Shown one piece after another: positions 32,867 through 40,296 of a stretch of DNA of 64,000 nucleotides. Every line of letters begins with the position of its first letter. Position 1 is the first letter of the stretch. Below the pieces are notes generated by a model. The model was not told the origin of the DNA, ran no database searches, and saw only the letters and a list, made by a program, of their open reading frames with translations. The stretch is from Dehalococcoidia bacterium (GTDB lineage Bacteria > Chloroflexota > Dehalococcoidia > Tepidiformales > Tepidiformaceae). Made by a program: the position numbers and the translations under genes. Location: positions 1 through 64,000 of the forward strand of contig PQAO01000008.1 of the NCBI GenBank assembly GCA_003104995.1, read 5' to 3'.

Positions 32867-33584
32867 CCTGCACTTGCACACGCGCGTCTCGGACGGACTC
32901 GCCAGCGTCGAGGAGGTGCTGAAGTTCGTTGAACACCGGACTGACCTCGACGTGATTGCGATCACCGACCACGAGGACGTGACGGGCGGGCTGCGAGCGC
33001 AGGAGCTGGCGGCGAAGCGCGCGTACAGGTTCGACGTTGTGCCCGGGAGCGAAGTCACGACTCGCCACGGGCATGTGCTGGCCCTATTCGCCGAACGGGA
33101 TGTCCCGAGTTTTCGGAGCGTGGAGGCGACGCTGGAGCGAATCCACGAGCAAGACGGGCTGGCAATTGCACCCCACCCGCTGAGCTGGCTGACACGGTCG
33201 ATCAGTGAACGCACATTGGACCGCATCTGCGGACGGAACGAGGCGGGGGTGACCTTCGACGCGATCGAGCTGGCCAACCCGAGCCCCGCCGGGTTGCGGA
33301 CGCGTGCCCGGGCTCTGCGGCTGAACGCGGAGCGCTGGCGCCTGCCCGCCAGCGGAGGATCGGACGCGCACCATCTGCTCCACATCGGGACGGGGTGGAC
33401 CACCTTCGAGGGCAGAACGGCGGCCGACCTGAGGGCCGCGCTGGCAGCCGGGAAAACCGGGGGCGAGCTATCGCGGTATCCTCACGCTGCCGAAGTAGGA
33501 TACCGTCGCATTGCGATGGGGCTGGCCTGGGGCTACATGGCGACACCGCGCAAGATATTGCGAGGAAAGTGGAGGTCCGGGTGA
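32847..33584 (+). CDS. PHP domain phosphoesterase
   Basis: 245-aa metal-dependent phosphoesterase of the PHP superfamily (COG0613-like). Metal ligands: DLHLHTRVSDG, ITDHED, VVPGSEVTTRHGH, IAPHP and GGSDAH. Related enzymes are RNase AM-type 3',5'-nucleotide phosphatases. Inside this operon it might instead remove a phosphate from an inositol or glycerol phosphate intermediate; that is inference from position only. It overlaps both neighbours (20 bp upstream, 4 bp GTGA downstream), so it is co-translated. Confidence 0.85.
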   Translation: MAVGIADLHLHTRVSDGLASVEEVLKFVEHRTDLDVIAITDHEDVTGGLRAQELAAKRAYRFDVVPGSEVTTRHGHVLALFAERDVPSFRSVEATLERIHEQDGLAIAPHPLSWLTRSISERTLDRICGRNEAGVTFDAIELANPSPAGLRTRARALRLNAERWRLPASGGSDAHHLLHIGTGWTTFEGRTAADLRAALAAGKTGGELSRYPHAAEVGYRRIAMGLAWGYMATPRKILRGKWRSG

Positions 33585-34735
33585 GGATCGCGATGGTTTC
33601 GCCCTATGACTGGTGCGTGGAAGGTGGCGTGAAGTCGCATATCACACACCTGGCGGAGTACTTCCGCAGCTGGGGACACGAGGTGACGATCTTCGCGCCG
33701 GCCTCGGCGCCGGAGAAGGCGCGCGACCAGGTGGTGGTGATGGGCAAGCCGTTTTCGATGCGCGTGAGCGGCTCGGTAGCGCGGATCACGTTTGCCTGGA
33801 AGTCCCCGGAGGTGAAGCGCGTCTTCCAGGAGTACCAGTTCGACGTGGTGCACCTGCACGAACCGTTGATGCCGCTGTTGCCGTACCACTTCCTGCGGTA
33901 CTCGAACGTTGCGACCGTGGGGACGTTCCACGCGGCGAAGGAAGGGGGGAACCGCTTCTACGGCTACACCACACCCTTCACACGCCGCTGGTTCCGGAAG
34001 CTCGAAGGCAAAATCGCTGTCTCACCGGCAGCAGTGAACCTGGTGAGCCGGTACTTCGCGGGGTACTTCAACATCATCCCGAACGGTATCGACTACGAGC
34101 ATTTCGCCGCCCCCTGCGAACCATTCCCCGAGTTCCGGGATGGAAAGCACAACATCCTCTTTGTTGGACGCCCGGAGAAGCGAAAGGGGCTGAAGTACCT
34201 CCTGCGGGCGTACCTGCGACTGCGCGAACAGATACCGAACACGCGGCTGATCGTGGTCGGCGCGGGAGACTTTTCGCGCTACCAGCGGCTGTTCGCCCAG
34301 TTCGAGGATGTGGTGTTCCGGCCGGACGTGCCCTACGCCGACCTGCCCCGCTACTATCGGAGCGCAACGGTGTTTTGTTGTCCGAACACGGGCAATGAAA
34401 GCCAGGGCTACGTGCTGTTGGAGGCGCTGGCAGCGGGCGCCGCAGTGGTGGCCAGCAACATCGAAGGGTTCGCGGGGGTGATGACGCACGAGGAGGAAGG
34501 ACTGCTCGTGAAGCCCCGGGATGCGGTCTCGATCGCGGCCGGGATCAGCCGATTGATCAAGGACCCGAAGCTCCGGAAGCAACTCAGCGCCAAGGGCACG
34601 GCGCTGGCACGGCACTACAGCTGGGACAACGTGGCGCACCGCGTCCTGTCGTACTACGAGCGGCTGCTCTACGAGCACCAGCAGGTGGCAGAAACGAAGG
34701 CCCGCCGGCGGCCCACCCTGGCCGGGGAGCGCTGA
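33581..34735 (+). CDS. PimA-like glycosyltransferase, GT4 family
   Basis: 384-aa GT-B glycosyltransferase very similar in layout to mycobacterial PimA, which puts the first mannose on phosphatidylinositol at the inner membrane face. Shared markers in order: MRIAMVSPYDWCVEGGV, HLAEYFRSWGHEVTIFAPAS, GSVARITF, VVHLHEPLMP, GTFHAAKEG, IAVSPAAVN, IIPNGIDYEHF, ILFVGRPEKRKGLKYLL, and the donor-binding GNESQGYVLLEALAAGAAVVAS. GGAGGT lies 4 nt before GTG. It is followed 2 bp later by the phosphatidyltransferase gene. Confidence 0.88.
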   Translation: MRIAMVSPYDWCVEGGVKSHITHLAEYFRSWGHEVTIFAPASAPEKARDQVVVMGKPFSMRVSGSVARITFAWKSPEVKRVFQEYQFDVVHLHEPLMPLLPYHFLRYSNVATVGTFHAAKEGGNRFYGYTTPFTRRWFRKLEGKIAVSPAAVNLVSRYFAGYFNIIPNGIDYEHFAAPCEPFPEFRDGKHNILFVGRPEKRKGLKYLLRAYLRLREQIPNTRLIVVGAGDFSRYQRLFAQFEDVVFRPDVPYADLPRYYRSATVFCCPNTGNESQGYVLLEALAAGAAVVASNIEGFAGVMTHEEEGLLVKPRDAVSIAAGISRLIKDPKLRKQLSAKGTALARHYSWDNVAHRVLSYYERLLYEHQQVAETKARRRPTLAGER

Positions 34736-34737
34736 GG

Positions 34738-35319
34738 GTGCCCATCAACCTGCTGCCAACGCGGCTGCCGAAGAACGTCCAGGACGGGATCGGCCGGTCG
34801 GTCGGCGGGGTGGGAATCACCCCGAATATGATCTCGCTGTTCGGATTCGGCGGGAACCTCGGCGCGGCGTGGCTGATCGCTCAGGACGAGCTCCTGTGGG
34901 CGGGGCTGGTGTACCTGTTCTTCTCAGCACTGGACCTGGTGGATGGCGCCGTGGCACGCGCGACAGGGCTGGCGAGCCCATTCGGTGGGGTGTTCGATGC
35001 GGTGCTGGACCGTTCGAGTGAAGCCATCGTGCTGGCGGCGTGCGCGTGGTACTTCGCCGAGCGGGGCGAGCAGATCCAGGTGGCCATGACCTCGGCGGCG
35101 ATTTTCGGGAGCATCGCCGTGAGCTACATGCGCGCGCGGGCCGAGGTGGTTGGCCTTTCGATGCGCGAAGGGCTCTTCCGGCGGCAGGAGCGGGTGGCGC
35201 TGCTGACGATCGGCCTGTTGTTCAACGGGCTGACCGTGATCGTCGGCCTGCTGGCTGTGCTGGCGAACATCACGGCGCTGCAACGGTTCTGGATGCTGCG
35301 GAGCGGGCTGCGCGATTAG
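34738..35319 (+). CDS. CDP-alcohol phosphatidyltransferase (phosphatidylinositol-phosphate synthase-like)
   Basis: 193-aa integral membrane enzyme joining a CDP-activated lipid to an alcohol. The full family motif DX2DGX2ARX8GX3DX3D is present as DLVDGAVARATGLASPFGGVFDAVLD, in the first membrane helices; several hydrophobic helices follow (VALLTIGLLFNGLTVIVGLLAVLANI). Next to the PimA-like and PatA-like genes, phosphatidylinositol phosphate synthesis is the most likely reaction; phosphatidylglycerophosphate synthesis is the main alternative. GTG start. Its stop overlaps the stop of the convergent peptidase gene by 4 bp. Confidence 0.88.
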   Translation: MPINLLPTRLPKNVQDGIGRSVGGVGITPNMISLFGFGGNLGAAWLIAQDELLWAGLVYLFFSALDLVDGAVARATGLASPFGGVFDAVLDRSSEAIVLAACAWYFAERGEQIQVAMTSAAIFGSIAVSYMRARAEVVGLSMREGLFRRQERVALLTIGLLFNGLTVIVGLLAVLANITALQRFWMLRSGLRD

Positions 35320-36728
35320 CCACCGAAGGGGCCATCGTTTTGCGGTGGGCGCCAATCGTCATCGTTGCGGGGAGGGGGCGCGGCACGCTGGGCGGCCTGG
35401 AGGCGGGAGTTCGCCGCCATCAGGGCAAGCAGGTAGGCAAAGACAGCCGCGAGCGCGAAGAGCACCGCGACGCCCACGATGATGAACGTGCCACGGCCGA
35501 GGCTGCGGTCATCGTCTGTGGCCGAACTGACCCCGGTGGAAGGCGGGGCGGTCGGGGCAACGGTGGGCTGGGACTGCTGCGGGCGCTGAGTCGGTGCCGC
35601 GGTGGGACCGGCCAGGGGTGCGAGGTTGAACGACGCCCGGAACTCGTCTTCGAAGGCTGAAAGATCGGCGAAACTGTAGACGCTCTTGAGGGCATCATCG
35701 AAGCGGGAGCCGCGCTTGATGGTGGACATGAATTCGCCGAAGGTGGCCTCGCCTTTGTTCTCGATGAGATAGTTCACCATTGAGTAGCTCTGCCCGTAGA
35801 AGACGCCCACCTGGCTGGCGGTGGTGGCCGGATTGCCCATCTGGTTGAACGGGATAAGGCGGTTGGCGCGGACGGCCGCCTCGAACGCGGCCTGGTAGTC
35901 GCCCGGAGAAGATTGCGCGTAGACGGCGGCGCCCTCATCGAGCCACGAAGGGAGTTTACCGAGGGCGCCTTCGCCCGCGGTCTCGTTCAGGATGTGGCCC
36001 AGTTCGTGACGGAGGGTATCGGTGCGGTCGGTGGAGCCGCAGGGGACCGGGATGAGCAGGAGGATGTCGTTGGTGACCTTGGTTCCGCAGGTAGTCACGG
36101 CCGCATCGAAGCTGCCACCGGTGCCGGGGCGGGCCAGGTCGCTCTCCTGCTCGTTGGCGAAGAGGATGACCTTCACCGGGAGGGTAGTGAGGGTGACGTT
36201 GTAGAGGCCTTTCCCGATGCGCTCGTACGTTTCTTCGCCAGCTTTCAGGTAGGCGCTGGCGAGCGTGGCACGGTCGCCGTGGTAGTAGACGGTCATGAAG
36301 TCGTTGGAGACCGATTGCCAGTCCTTATCGGGGGGCAAATAGAAAAACTGCTGGTCCGGGCTGGTGTAGGTTTTGCCGTCGGTGGTTTCAATCTTCCAGC
36401 GGAAGGTGAACTCAGAGCCGACGGGGATGTAGGCCTGACCGGAGTTGGCCTGGAGCTCCACCTCGGTTGAGAGGTTACGGGCAGGAGTGAGTTCCTTCGG
36501 CTTGCCGAGAGCGCTCGTGCCGCGGCCCTTGATGGAGTACTCGAGGGTGACGTCGGTGATATCTGAGTCGGCGCGGGCCGTGAGCTTGAACGTGAGGGTC
36601 TTCGGGTAGCCATTCTCCACCGTGGAGGACTCGACCACGGTTTGGGCGCTCGCGTGACCCGGGAACGGCGCAATGGACAGGACGGCAACGAATGCCACGA
36701 AGAGAGGGCCGGCCAGCTTTCGGATCAT
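35316..36728 (-). CDS. Exported, membrane-anchored zinc metallopeptidase (peptidase MA-like)
   Basis: 470 aa. A signal peptide (RKLAGPLFVAFVAVLSIAPFPGHASA) is followed by a beta-rich domain, then the gluzincin-type domain with HELGH at 241-245 and a downstream LDEGAAVY, which supplies the third ligand Glu. A Pro/Thr/Gln-rich linker, one transmembrane helix (GTFIIVGVAVLFALAAVFAYLLALMA) and a short Pro/Asp-rich cytoplasmic tail close the protein. The active domain is outside the cell. Its start overlaps the prfB stop by 4 bp (ATGA). Substrate unknown. Confidence 0.88.
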   Translation of the reverse strand: MIRKLAGPLFVAFVAVLSIAPFPGHASAQTVVESSTVENGYPKTLTFKLTARADSDITDVTLEYSIKGRGTSALGKPKELTPARNLSTEVELQANSGQAYIPVGSEFTFRWKIETTDGKTYTSPDQQFFYLPPDKDWQSVSNDFMTVYYHGDRATLASAYLKAGEETYERIGKGLYNVTLTTLPVKVILFANEQESDLARPGTGGSFDAAVTTCGTKVTNDILLLIPVPCGSTDRTDTLRHELGHILNETAGEGALGKLPSWLDEGAAVYAQSSPGDYQAAFEAAVRANRLIPFNQMGNPATTASQVGVFYGQSYSMVNYLIENKGEATFGEFMSTIKRGSRFDDALKSVYSFADLSAFEDEFRASFNLAPLAGPTAAPTQRPQQSQPTVAPTAPPSTGVSSATDDDRSLGRGTFIIVGVAVLFALAAVFAYLLALMAANSRLQAAQRAAPPPRNDDDWRPPQNDGPFGG

Positions 36729-37832
36729 TCCTCGTCTTCACCCACGCGGGACTTGAGGTACGCCTCGATGAAGTCATCGATTTCGCCATCGAGGACAGCG
36801 GTGGTATCGCTGGTCTCGTAGCCGGTGCGGACGTCCTTGACCATCTTATAGGGGTGGAGGACGTAGTTACGGATCTGGCTGCCGAAGGAGACATCCATGT
36901 GCTGGCCCTTTAACCGCGCCTTTTCTTCTTCCTTGCGGTTGAGTTCGACTTCGAGAAGGCGGGCTTCGAGAACCTTCATGGCGCTGTCGCGGTTACGGCC
37001 CTGGGAGCGTTCATTCTGACAGGTGACGACAATGCCGGAGGGGAAGTGGGTGATACGGACAGCGGTGGAGTTCTTCTGGACGTTCTGGCCGCCGGCGCCG
37101 CTGGAACGGAAGACGTCGATCCGGATGTCATCAGGGTTCACTTCGATCTCGCCGACCTGGTCGACTTCGGGCATGACTTCGACCTTGGCGAAGCTCGTCT
37201 GGCGGGTAGCCGCGGCGTTGAAGGGCGACTGGCGGACGAGGCGGTGCACGCCGCGTTCGCTCTGGAGGTAGCCGAAGGCGTAGGGACCGGTAATCTCGAC
37301 AGTTGCGCTCTTGATGCCTGCTTCTTCTCCCTCAGTAATGTCGAGGATGTCCGTGGAGTAGCCGTGCCGTTCAGCCCAGCGGAGGTACATCCGGAGGAGT
37401 ATGTCGGCCCAGTCCTGGGAGTCGGTGCCGCCGGCGCCGGCGTGGACGGCGAGGATGGCGCTGCGCTGGTCGTAGGGGCCGGAAAGCTGGAGCTGGAACT
37501 CGAGAGCTTCGAGTTGCTTCTCCGCAGCAGCGATGTCGCTGGCGGCGGACTCTGCCGCGGACTCGTCGCCTTCGGCCATGGCGAGCTCGATGAGGTCGGC
37601 CGCATCCTGGACGTGGCGCTGCAGGCCGCGCCAGGTTTCCACCCGGTCGCGGACGGCCGCGAGTTGCTGCATCTTCGTGCGGGCGGCTTCGGCGTCGTCC
37701 CAGAAGCCGGGAGCGGCGGACTGGTCTTCTAGCTGAGCGAGGCGGGCTTCATCGTTGGCGAGGTCAAAGTCGCACCATGAAGTCGGAGATGCGGCGGGAA
37801 AGCTCGTTGGCGCGGGCGAGGAGGTCACTCAT
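36725..37832 (-). CDS. prfB: Peptide chain release factor 2, with programmed +1 frameshift
   Basis: RF2 ends translation at UGA and UAA. The gene begins at ATG 37832 and reads 22 codons (MSDLLARANELSRRISDFMVRL) to an in-frame UGA at 37764-37766. Translation must slip +1 at CUU-UGA-C to enter the long frame (DLANDEARLAQLEDQ...), giving 368 aa. Stop recognition motif SPF (VRQSPFNAAATRQTSF) and catalytic GGQ (SSGAGGQNVQKNSTAVRITH) are present; the residues after GGQ differ from the common GGQHVNKT. Annotation from the main frame alone gives a false N-terminus. It is cotranscribed with the peptidase gene. Confidence 0.95.
37763..37769 (-). promoter_or_regulatory. prfB +1 frameshift site CUU-UGA-C
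   Basis: Canonical slippery stop of RF2 autoregulation. The GGTG a few nt upstream is a modest internal Shine-Dalgarno. The slip restores the frame of the 345-codon main part. Confidence 0.92.
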
Positions 37833-37887
37833 GGGTCAATCGTCTCACGGGGACAGGTGAAATGCGAGGAATCGAATGAGATGGCAG

Positions 37888-37915
37888 TTGACATGCACAT
37901 GCATGCATGCATGAT
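37888..37915 (+). promoter_or_regulatory. vapBC promoter and palindromic operator
   Basis: TTGACA (37888-37893), 16-nt spacer, CATGAT (37910-37915), then 6 nt to the vapB ATG. The spacer and -10 are covered by the palindrome CATGCATGCATGCATG (37898-37913), a likely binding site for VapB or VapBC autorepression. Confidence 0.6.
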
Positions 37916-37921
37916 GGACTG

Positions 37922-38182
37922 ATGAGGACGACCATCGAGATCAGCGACGACACCCTGCGGAAGCTGCGGGAGCTCGCGGCCAGGCGAGGGGAGAAGGGAT
38001 ACTCGCGCATTATTGAGGAGGCGCTGGGGGATTACTTCGGAGCCAGCAGGCCAGATGCAGGAGACAGCCGCACGCGCGAGGAGCGAATCCGGGCCCTCGA
38101 AGGCAGCATCTCCGAGGAAGAAGCGGAGGAGTGGAAGGCGAAGATCCGGGAATCGAGGAGACATTGGCGGACGCCCTCATAG
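37922..38182 (+). CDS. VapB-like ribbon-helix-helix antitoxin
   Basis: 86 aa. The N-terminus MRTTIEISDDTLRKLRELAARRGEKGYSRIIEEAL is an RHH DNA-binding fold that would bind the upstream palindrome; the acidic C-terminal part (TREERIRALEGSISEEEAEEW) would wrap the toxin. No Shine-Dalgarno; the -10 is 6 nt upstream, so the message is probably leaderless. It overlaps the PIN gene by 19 bp. Confidence 0.8.
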   Translation: MRTTIEISDDTLRKLRELAARRGEKGYSRIIEEALGDYFGASRPDAGDSRTREERIRALEGSISEEEAEEWKAKIRESRRHWRTPS

Positions 38183-38559
38183 ATTCCGATGTGCTCATCG
38201 ACGTTCTTAAGACGTCTGGTCGCACAGCTGCCTGGCTCGCCGAGTATGCGAAAGGGCACGCGCTGGTCACGTCGGCAGTCAACGTGTTCGAGGTCGCCCG
38301 AGGGTTGAACTCAGAGCGCGCCCTCGATGCCGGAATGAGGCTCCTACAGGAGTTCTCCATCCTGCCGCTGGATTCGTCAGCTGCACTCGAAGCCGGGTCC
38401 ATCGATCTGGAGTTGCGGCGTTCCGGAACGCCGCTGGACGCCGGCGACCTGCTGATTGCCGGTATCGCTCGGGCCAACAATCTCGCGGTCATCACCCGGA
38501 ACGTGCGGCACTTCGAGCGGGTCGGCGGCCTTGTAGTCCTGGACCCGGCTGTTACCTGA
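38164..38559 (+). CDS. VapC-like PIN-domain toxin
   Basis: 131-aa PIN RNase. Acidic active-site residues: LIDSDVLIDVLK near the N-terminus, NVFEVARG (Glu), and PLDAGDLLIAGIARANNLAVITRNVRHF with the later Asp residues. It probably cleaves RNA and is held in check by the overlapping antitoxin. Start uncertain: TTG 38164 follows GAGGAG closely and fits the family N-terminus; the frame is open 33 nt further upstream. Its end overlaps the end of folD by 8 bp. Confidence 0.82.
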   Translation: MADALIDSDVLIDVLKTSGRTAAWLAEYAKGHALVTSAVNVFEVARGLNSERALDAGMRLLQEFSILPLDSSAALEAGSIDLELRRSGTPLDAGDLLIAGIARANNLAVITRNVRHFERVGGLVVLDPAVT

Positions 38560-39433
38560 CCGAGCGTTCGGCGGCCTTCACCGTGTTCACCAGCAGCATT
38601 GCGACGGTCATCGGGCCGACGCCGCCGGTGTAGGGCGTGACCCGGGAGGCAACTTCGCGGACGTCTATCGAGGCGTCGCCAACGAGGCGGTAGCCGCTGG
38701 GGCGGTTGGGAGCATCGACGCGGTTCACGCCGACATCGATGACCACAGCGCCGGGCCGGATCATCTCCTTCGTAAGGGTATTCGCGCGCCCGGCGGCCAT
38801 GACGACGATGTCGGCCTGGCGGGTGTGGACGGCGATGTCGGGGGTGGCGGTATGGCAGATGGTGACCGTGGCGTTGCCGCCCTTCGCCTTGTTGGAAAGC
38901 AGGACCGCGAGGGGCCTCCCAACCAGGGTGCTCCGGCCGACCACCACGACGTGCTTGCCCGAGGGGTCGTTGCCGGTGCGCAAGAGCAGCTCGACGACGC
39001 CGTTTGGGGTGCAGGGGATGGCTCCGGCGAGCTCCCCGCGGAGCAGGCGCCCAAGGTTGTTCGGGTGAAGGCCGTCGGCATCCTTCGCGGGGTCCATGGC
39101 GTCGATCACCGCGAGCTCGTCGATCTGCTTCGGGAGGGGGAGCTGAGGGAGGATGGCGTGGAAGCGGGCGTCCGCATTGATGCGCCGAACCAACGCGACC
39201 AGTTCTTCCTGGGTGGTGGACTCAGGGAGGCGGAAGGTCTCGGAAAAGATGCCCGCTTCTGCGCAGGCGGCGGTCTTCATGGCGACGTAGCTGATGGAGC
39301 CGGCGTTGTCGCCAACGATGATGGCAGCGAGCCCCGGAGTGACACCTTTCGCCTTGAGCGCAGCGGTGTCCCGCGCGACCTCGGCCCGGATTTCTGAAGC
39401 GATGGCAGTGCCGTCGATGAGTTGTGCGGCCAT
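38552..39433 (-). CDS. folD: Bifunctional methylenetetrahydrofolate dehydrogenase/cyclohydrolase
   Basis: 293-aa cytosolic enzyme interconverting methylene-, methenyl- and formyl-tetrahydrofolate. Signatures: SISYVAMKTAACAEAGI with the active-site Lys, LPLPKQID, DADGLHPNNLG, IPCTPNGVVELL, the NADP loop VVVGRSTLVGRPLAVLL and the C-terminal PYTGGVGPMTVAML. One-carbon supply links it to purine and amino-acid synthesis. Confidence 0.97.
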   Translation of the reverse strand: MAAQLIDGTAIASEIRAEVARDTAALKAKGVTPGLAAIIVGDNAGSISYVAMKTAACAEAGIFSETFRLPESTTQEELVALVRRINADARFHAILPQLPLPKQIDELAVIDAMDPAKDADGLHPNNLGRLLRGELAGAIPCTPNGVVELLLRTGNDPSGKHVVVVGRSTLVGRPLAVLLSNKAKGGNATVTICHTATPDIAVHTRQADIVVMAAGRANTLTKEMIRPGAVVIDVGVNRVDAPNRPSGYRLVGDASIDVREVASRVTPYTGGVGPMTVAMLLVNTVKAAERSVR

Positions 39434-39506
39434 GCAACGAGGATAAGAGGAAAGGGGAAAGGGGAAAGCGACGGGGATTGTCGCGAACGTGTCGCAAAGT
39501 CGGGTC

Positions 39507-39779
39507 ATGGCAACGTTTGCAAAACTGACCGGAACCTCGTTCACAGGCAAGCGATGGGAATTCGAAACGAAGTGGCCCGCAAGCTGCTTCTACGAGGACC
39601 CTCGCATGCGGCGCACTGACATCGGCTGGCTCGACTACCTGGGGGCAATGACCGCGGATGAACTCTGGGCGTTCCGGGATGAGCATGACTTGAAGGGCCG
39701 CGACCCGGATCTCGACCGCATTCTCAACAGCGGCTGGACCCCAAAGGTCCTCATCCAGTGCCTCGAGTGGGAAGGCTAA
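39507..39779 (+). CDS. Hypothetical protein, 90 aa
   Basis: Unrecognised soluble protein rich in aromatic residues (FTGKRWEFETKWPASCFYEDP; IGWLDYLGAMTADELWAFRDEHDLKGRDPDLDRIL). No signal peptide or membrane segment. The start is uncertain: ATG 39507 or GTG 39489, neither with a clear Shine-Dalgarno. It sits between folD (divergent) and acpS. Confidence 0.55.
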   Translation: MATFAKLTGTSFTGKRWEFETKWPASCFYEDPRMRRTDIGWLDYLGAMTADELWAFRDEHDLKGRDPDLDRILNSGWTPKVLIQCLEWEG

Positions 39780-39834
39780 AACTAAGTCCGAGAGCGGGAG
39801 GGTGCTCTGGGACGCACGAAGACAGGTGGTCGCG

Positions 39835-39842
39835 TAGGATCG
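39835..39842 (+). promoter_or_regulatory. TAGGATCG element before acpS
   Basis: Ends 7 nt before the acpS ATG. The 14-mer TCGCGTAGGATCGG around it also occurs before the nitroreductase gene (from 13373). Confidence 0.4.
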
Positions 39843-39849
39843 GCGGTCT

Positions 39850-40296
39850 ATGGTGACCAAGTTTGCCCATGGCATCGACATCGTGGAGATCGACCGGGTC
39901 GCGGATGTGATCGCGCGGCATGGGGAGCGGTTCCTGAACCGGGTGTACACGCCGGACGAGATCGCGCACTGCCGCGGACGGGTCCCTGAACTGGCGGCCC
40001 GGTTCGCCGCCAAGGAAGCCGTGATGAAGGCGCTGGGAACGGGCGTGCGGGGCGTCGGCTGGAAGGACATTGAGGTCCTGCCGAACCGTCGGGGAAAACC
40101 GCTGGTCTTCCTCTACGGGCGCGGGGCGAAACGGGCTGAGGACATCCAGTTGCGCGGTCTTGAGATTTCCATGACGCACTCCCGCGACTTCGCGATGGCC
40201 TCGGTGGTCGGCGAGCGGGCGATGACCGAGATCGAGGACACGCCGCGCCGGGGCGAAAACGCGCTCCGCCTTATCAAGGAAAAGGGACTGCGATGA
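39850..40296 (+). CDS. acpS: Holo-[acyl-carrier-protein] synthase
   Basis: 148-aa phosphopantetheinyl transferase activating acyl carrier protein for fatty-acid synthesis. It shows GIDIVEIDRVADVI (metal Asp), RFAAKEAVMKALGTG (catalytic Glu/Lys) and SMTHSRDFAMASVV. The last ~25 residues are an extra tail. It overlaps the next gene by 4 bp (ATGA) and heads an operon with nnr, fabF and recJ. Confidence 0.95.
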   Translation: MVTKFAHGIDIVEIDRVADVIARHGERFLNRVYTPDEIAHCRGRVPELAARFAAKEAVMKALGTGVRGVGWKDIEVLPNRRGKPLVFLYGRGAKRAEDIQLRGLEISMTHSRDFAMASVVGERAMTEIEDTPRRGENALRLIKEKGLR

